Source of the DNA: Stomorhina lunata
Taxonomy: Eukaryota; Arthropoda; Insecta; Diptera; Rhiniidae
DNA length: 64,000 nt
Reading direction: 5' to 3'
NCBI GenBank assembly: GCA_933228675.1
Contig: OW121743.1
Coordinates: forward strand, 92,381,998-92,445,997
Shown: positions 61,141 through 64,000 of the stretch, piece by piece
Position numbering within the stretch: the first letter of the stretch is position 1
Layout of the letters: each line of letters opens with the position of its first letter
Notes under the pieces: model-generated
What the model saw: only the letters and a program-made list of their open reading frames with translations
Database searches by the model: none
Told to the model about the DNA's origin: nothing
Made by a program: the position numbers and the translations under genes

Positions 61141-62554
61141 TTCTTATAATGTTTTCTTTAAAAAAATAAAAAACTATTTATATCTTTTTGAAGAAAATAT
61201 TTGTTTATTAGCGAAGGATCATTGTCATCTTATAGTGAAATATTTGAGTATGATTATTAATTTTATATGCACAAATTCATCACTTATATTTAAATAAACA
61301 GTGTAAAAATGCTACGGGGGCCAAAGTTTTCAGAGTTTTTTAAGACTCGGTATTAATGCTTTATATACATGTTTAGTATCATTAGATCGGGAAAGACTAG
61401 GAGATTAGCACTAAGTAAAAGTTTTTTTTAAGTGCGTTACTTTTTTTACACTTTGTATCGTAAAACAAAAAAAAATTGTTTTTCTGCTTTTTTAAGGAAA
61501 ATATTTTTAATCTTTGATATTCTGTGGAAATGACATGGATAAAGATATTACAATGAAATTTTGTAGTGATGTAGACCAATAAGATGTAAAAGCAATAGAC
61601 TAAAAAAAATTCCCAATTTTAACTTAAAAATTCCCCAATTCCCAACTGGGGAAAAAGGTGTTTCAAAAAATGAGTTTTTTTACAAATATGGCAACACTGT
61701 CTCTATTTGCAGCGCGTTTCAGAAAAAACTTTTCTAATCAATAACAGATATATTGGAAAATATGAACATTATAATTTTTTTCAAATCGGTGCTTTGCCTT
61801 TTGAGAAATTTTTGTTTAAACTAATTTTTTTTTTTACAAATTGCCATTTTTTGGAGAGGACATGTGCGAGGACCAAAAGTCCAATTAGCAAGAAATTTGT
61901 TTTATACGCATTCTCATTATGTTTTCTTTTAAAAACTTTAAAAATCTTTTTATGTTTCTTAAGAAAATATTTTTTTATTAGTGAAAAAATATAGCTATCT
62001 TTTGGGGAAAAACTAAAAAAAAAGCGAAATTTTTTGTAAGTTTCAACTTTGAATATTTTTAACTTTTAAACAAAAGAAGATTTCTATAACTAACTTGCAC
62101 AAAAATTATTCAGAATTTTATTACAAATTTAAAGAATATTCTTAAAAAATTTTTGGTCCTCAGATGCGTCCACCAGATCAAAAAAAGCTTAAAAAAAGAG
62201 GTAAAAAATCAACCTAAAAATTCCTTTTTACCCAAATATCTCAAAATCCAAAGGAGATAACCTACACATTTAAGCGTATTTTTTGTAGATCTTCTCAAGG
62301 ACAACTTAAGTTTAAAATTTCTTTTCAATCCATACATAAATGGATTTTTGGCGAATTTTTAAAAAAGTCGAACACCCGAGGTGACCAACTTTGAAGGTCC
62401 ATCAATCACTCTCCCGACCCCTCATGGACCAGTGCTTTTAAAAACCAACTCGAATACTCCTTGACTATCACCATGTTAAATTTCATTCAAATATCTCCAG
62501 TCGTTCAAAAGTTAAAGAATTATTTCCAAAAAAAAGCGTCCGTAAACCACTGTG
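61141..62554. repeat. Transib right terminal inverted repeat (~1.41 kb)
   Basis: Reverse complement of 57190-58580, ending GCGTCCGTAAACCACTGTG. It contains the mirror copies of the small frames of the left repeat. Confidence 0.9.
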
Positions 62555-62559
62555 CATCG
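62555..62559. other. Transib target-site duplication, right (CATCG)
   Basis: CATCG directly after CACTGTG; identical to 57185-57189. Confidence 0.92.
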
Positions 62560-62695
62560 TTAAATCGACCCAGAAAGTGATTCTAAGTCTATTTGTATAC
62601 TTAAAGGTGTGTCTTAGACCAATATTTCTGTGCGTTACCCACATCATCACAAACTTATAATACCCTTTCCACCTATGGTAGTGAAGTTTATAAAT
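62555..62695 (+). repeat. Type B-related repeat, right part after Transib
   Basis: CATCGTTAAATCGACCCAGA, GTGATTCTAAGTCTATTTG and ATACCCTTTCCACCTATGGT match the 3' third of type B copies, for example 56119-56257. Confidence 0.85.
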
Positions 62696-63535
62696 ACAAT
62701 GTTAAATTGAATAAAAAATTTATATACATTTTTTTTATAAAATTATTTTTATTGTTTTCACTAACTACGAGAGCTCCATATCCACAATAAATTTTAATCT
62801 TGTTGTGATAATATTATGGTTTTCATCACAAAAAAATTCACATACATACAAATATGAATAAACGACTAAATAAAAACAAAGGCAAAGAAATTGTATAATT
62901 TTTCATTCAACATCAGGTTCTTTTTTCTCGCTATCGTCTGTTTACAAAATAATTTTTTAAATTAAAGTGGAATTGTATTTTTTGTTTGCTTTTTAAAAAT
63001 TTCATTTGTTTTAGTTATAACAACTTTTTTAAAATAAAAATATGACAAAATGATCTGATGAAGATGTTGAACGTTTAGATATGATGTAATAATGTGATAA
63101 ATTTAGTATAAGTGATGATCACTTAAAACCAAATCAAATATAACGACATTCTCGCACTGCGAAAGTAATTGAAACGAAGTGAAAACCTGTGTTTTTTTTT
63201 TTTTGCTTATTTTGTCTTATTTTTTGTTGATAAATTTAAACAAATCTAAGATAATTTTTTTAAAAAGTCATTAACATCAATTAATGTGACTTAAATTGGC
63301 AATAATTTTCTTTATTAGTTATAAAGGTATTTATAATTTTTTTAAGCTTGTCTTTAATACTGTGATAAATATTGAGTGATTTATGTTTAGTTTGGAGATA
63401 CAAGATTTTGCTTTATAGTATATAATGACTAGAGCTTTGATGATTAAAGACTAATTTTAAAATATCTATCTTCCTGATAGTACTTCATCACGGCCAAAAA
63501 ATTATTTTCTCATCGTTTGGAAAAACTTTCGAAAA
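62696..63535. other. Non-coding stretch, nothing recognised
   Basis: AT-rich; no frame or repeat recognised before the final satellite. Confidence 0.4.
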
Positions 63536-64000
63536 AAAATTTTTTGTATAGAAAAATTTTTTCTATAGAAAAATTTTCGTTGAAAAATTTTTTCTATAGA
63601 AACATTTTCGTTAAAAAATGTTTTCTATAGAAAAATTTTCGTTAAAAAATTTTTTCTATAGAAAAATTTTCGTTAAAAAATTTTTTCTATAGAAAAATTT
63701 TCGTTAAAAAATTTTTTCTATAGAAAAATTTTCGTTAAAAAATTTTTTCTATAGAAAAATTTTTGTTAAAAAATTTTTTCTATAGAAAAATTTTTGTTAA
63801 AAAATTTTTTCTATAGAAAAATTTTCGTTAAACAATTTTTTCTATAGAAAAATTTTCGTTAAAAAATTTTTTCTATAGAAAAATTTTCGTTAAAAAATTT
63901 TTTCTATAGAAAAATTTTCGTTAAAAAATTTTTTCTATAGAAAAATTTTCGTTAAAAAATTTTTTCTATAGAAAAATTTTCGTTAAAAAATTTTTTCTAT
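63536..64000. repeat. Satellite array C3, inverted orientation, open at window end
   Basis: Very regular 31-bp units of TTTTTTCTATAGAAAAA and TTTTCGTTAAAAAA, the reverse complement of array C. It continues past the window. Confidence 0.96.

Larger units (their letters stand above)
57190..62554 (-). mobile_element. Complete Transib DNA transposon (5365 bp)
   Basis: Ends CACAGTGGTTTACGGACGC and its exact complement, inside a CATCG duplication. It contains one intact transposase gene on the minus strand (58710-60584) and nearly identical inverted repeats of about 1.4 kb. The terminal CACAGTG equals the recombination signal heptamer of V(D)J recombination, as in other Transibs; no convincing nonamer is seen (a T8-G tract follows 12 bases later). 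It is inserted in a type B-related repeat, which gives a clear empty-site comparison. Intact frame, matching ends and near-identical inverted repeats suggest recent activity or at least a young insertion. Confidence 0.93.

Overview
The window looks like AT-rich, repeat-dominated insect chromatin, most likely from a calyptrate (muscoid) fly. That assignment is an inference. It rests on GTAAGT/TTTACAG spliced exons in very large introns, a protein rich in His/Ser/Gln runs, fly-like dispersed repeats carrying a CGATGTCCGTC segment, and abundant A/T satellites. Coding sequence is only about 3 kb of 64 kb.

Host gene: two exons on the minus strand, 17883-18709 (start codon, low-complexity N-terminus) and 7976-8093 (hydrophobic segment), join in phase across a ~9.8 kb intron. 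The encoded hydrophobic exon resembles the first membrane segments of insect otopetrin-like proton channels. The rest of the gene should lie left of the window.

Satellites: about 23 kb consists of arrays with 30-33 bp units (430-3330, 8890-11690, 14271-17165, 30850-31640, 34600-35185, 36530-39235, 40681-42890, 43970-44833, 45281-46215, 47481-49208, 51421-52970, 63536-64000). The families differ in spacer but share a near-palindromic core (TTTTTCTATAGAAAAA or AAATTTCCTAT..ATAGGAAATTT). A 200-N assembly gap sits at the edge of one array.

Mobile DNA: (i) a complete Transib transposon, 57190-62554, with CACAGTG ends identical to the RAG RSS heptamer, a 5-bp CATCG target duplication, unusually long (~1.4 kb) inverted repeats and an uninterrupted 624-codon RAG1-like transposase on the minus strand with the D, D, E and zinc residues in place; (ii) three elements carrying hammerhead-ribozyme motifs, two with complete cores, plus a fourth fragment, always joined to satellite on the same side, with one lying in sense orientation inside the intron of the host gene; (iii) a chain of three hAT-like elements sharing four copies of CTCTAGAG; (iv) several MITE-like hairpins, one nested in another; (v) many copies of a ~0.8 kb dispersed repeat with hairpin ends, into one of which the Transib is inserted.

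The remaining stretches are AT-rich DNA in which I recognise nothing.
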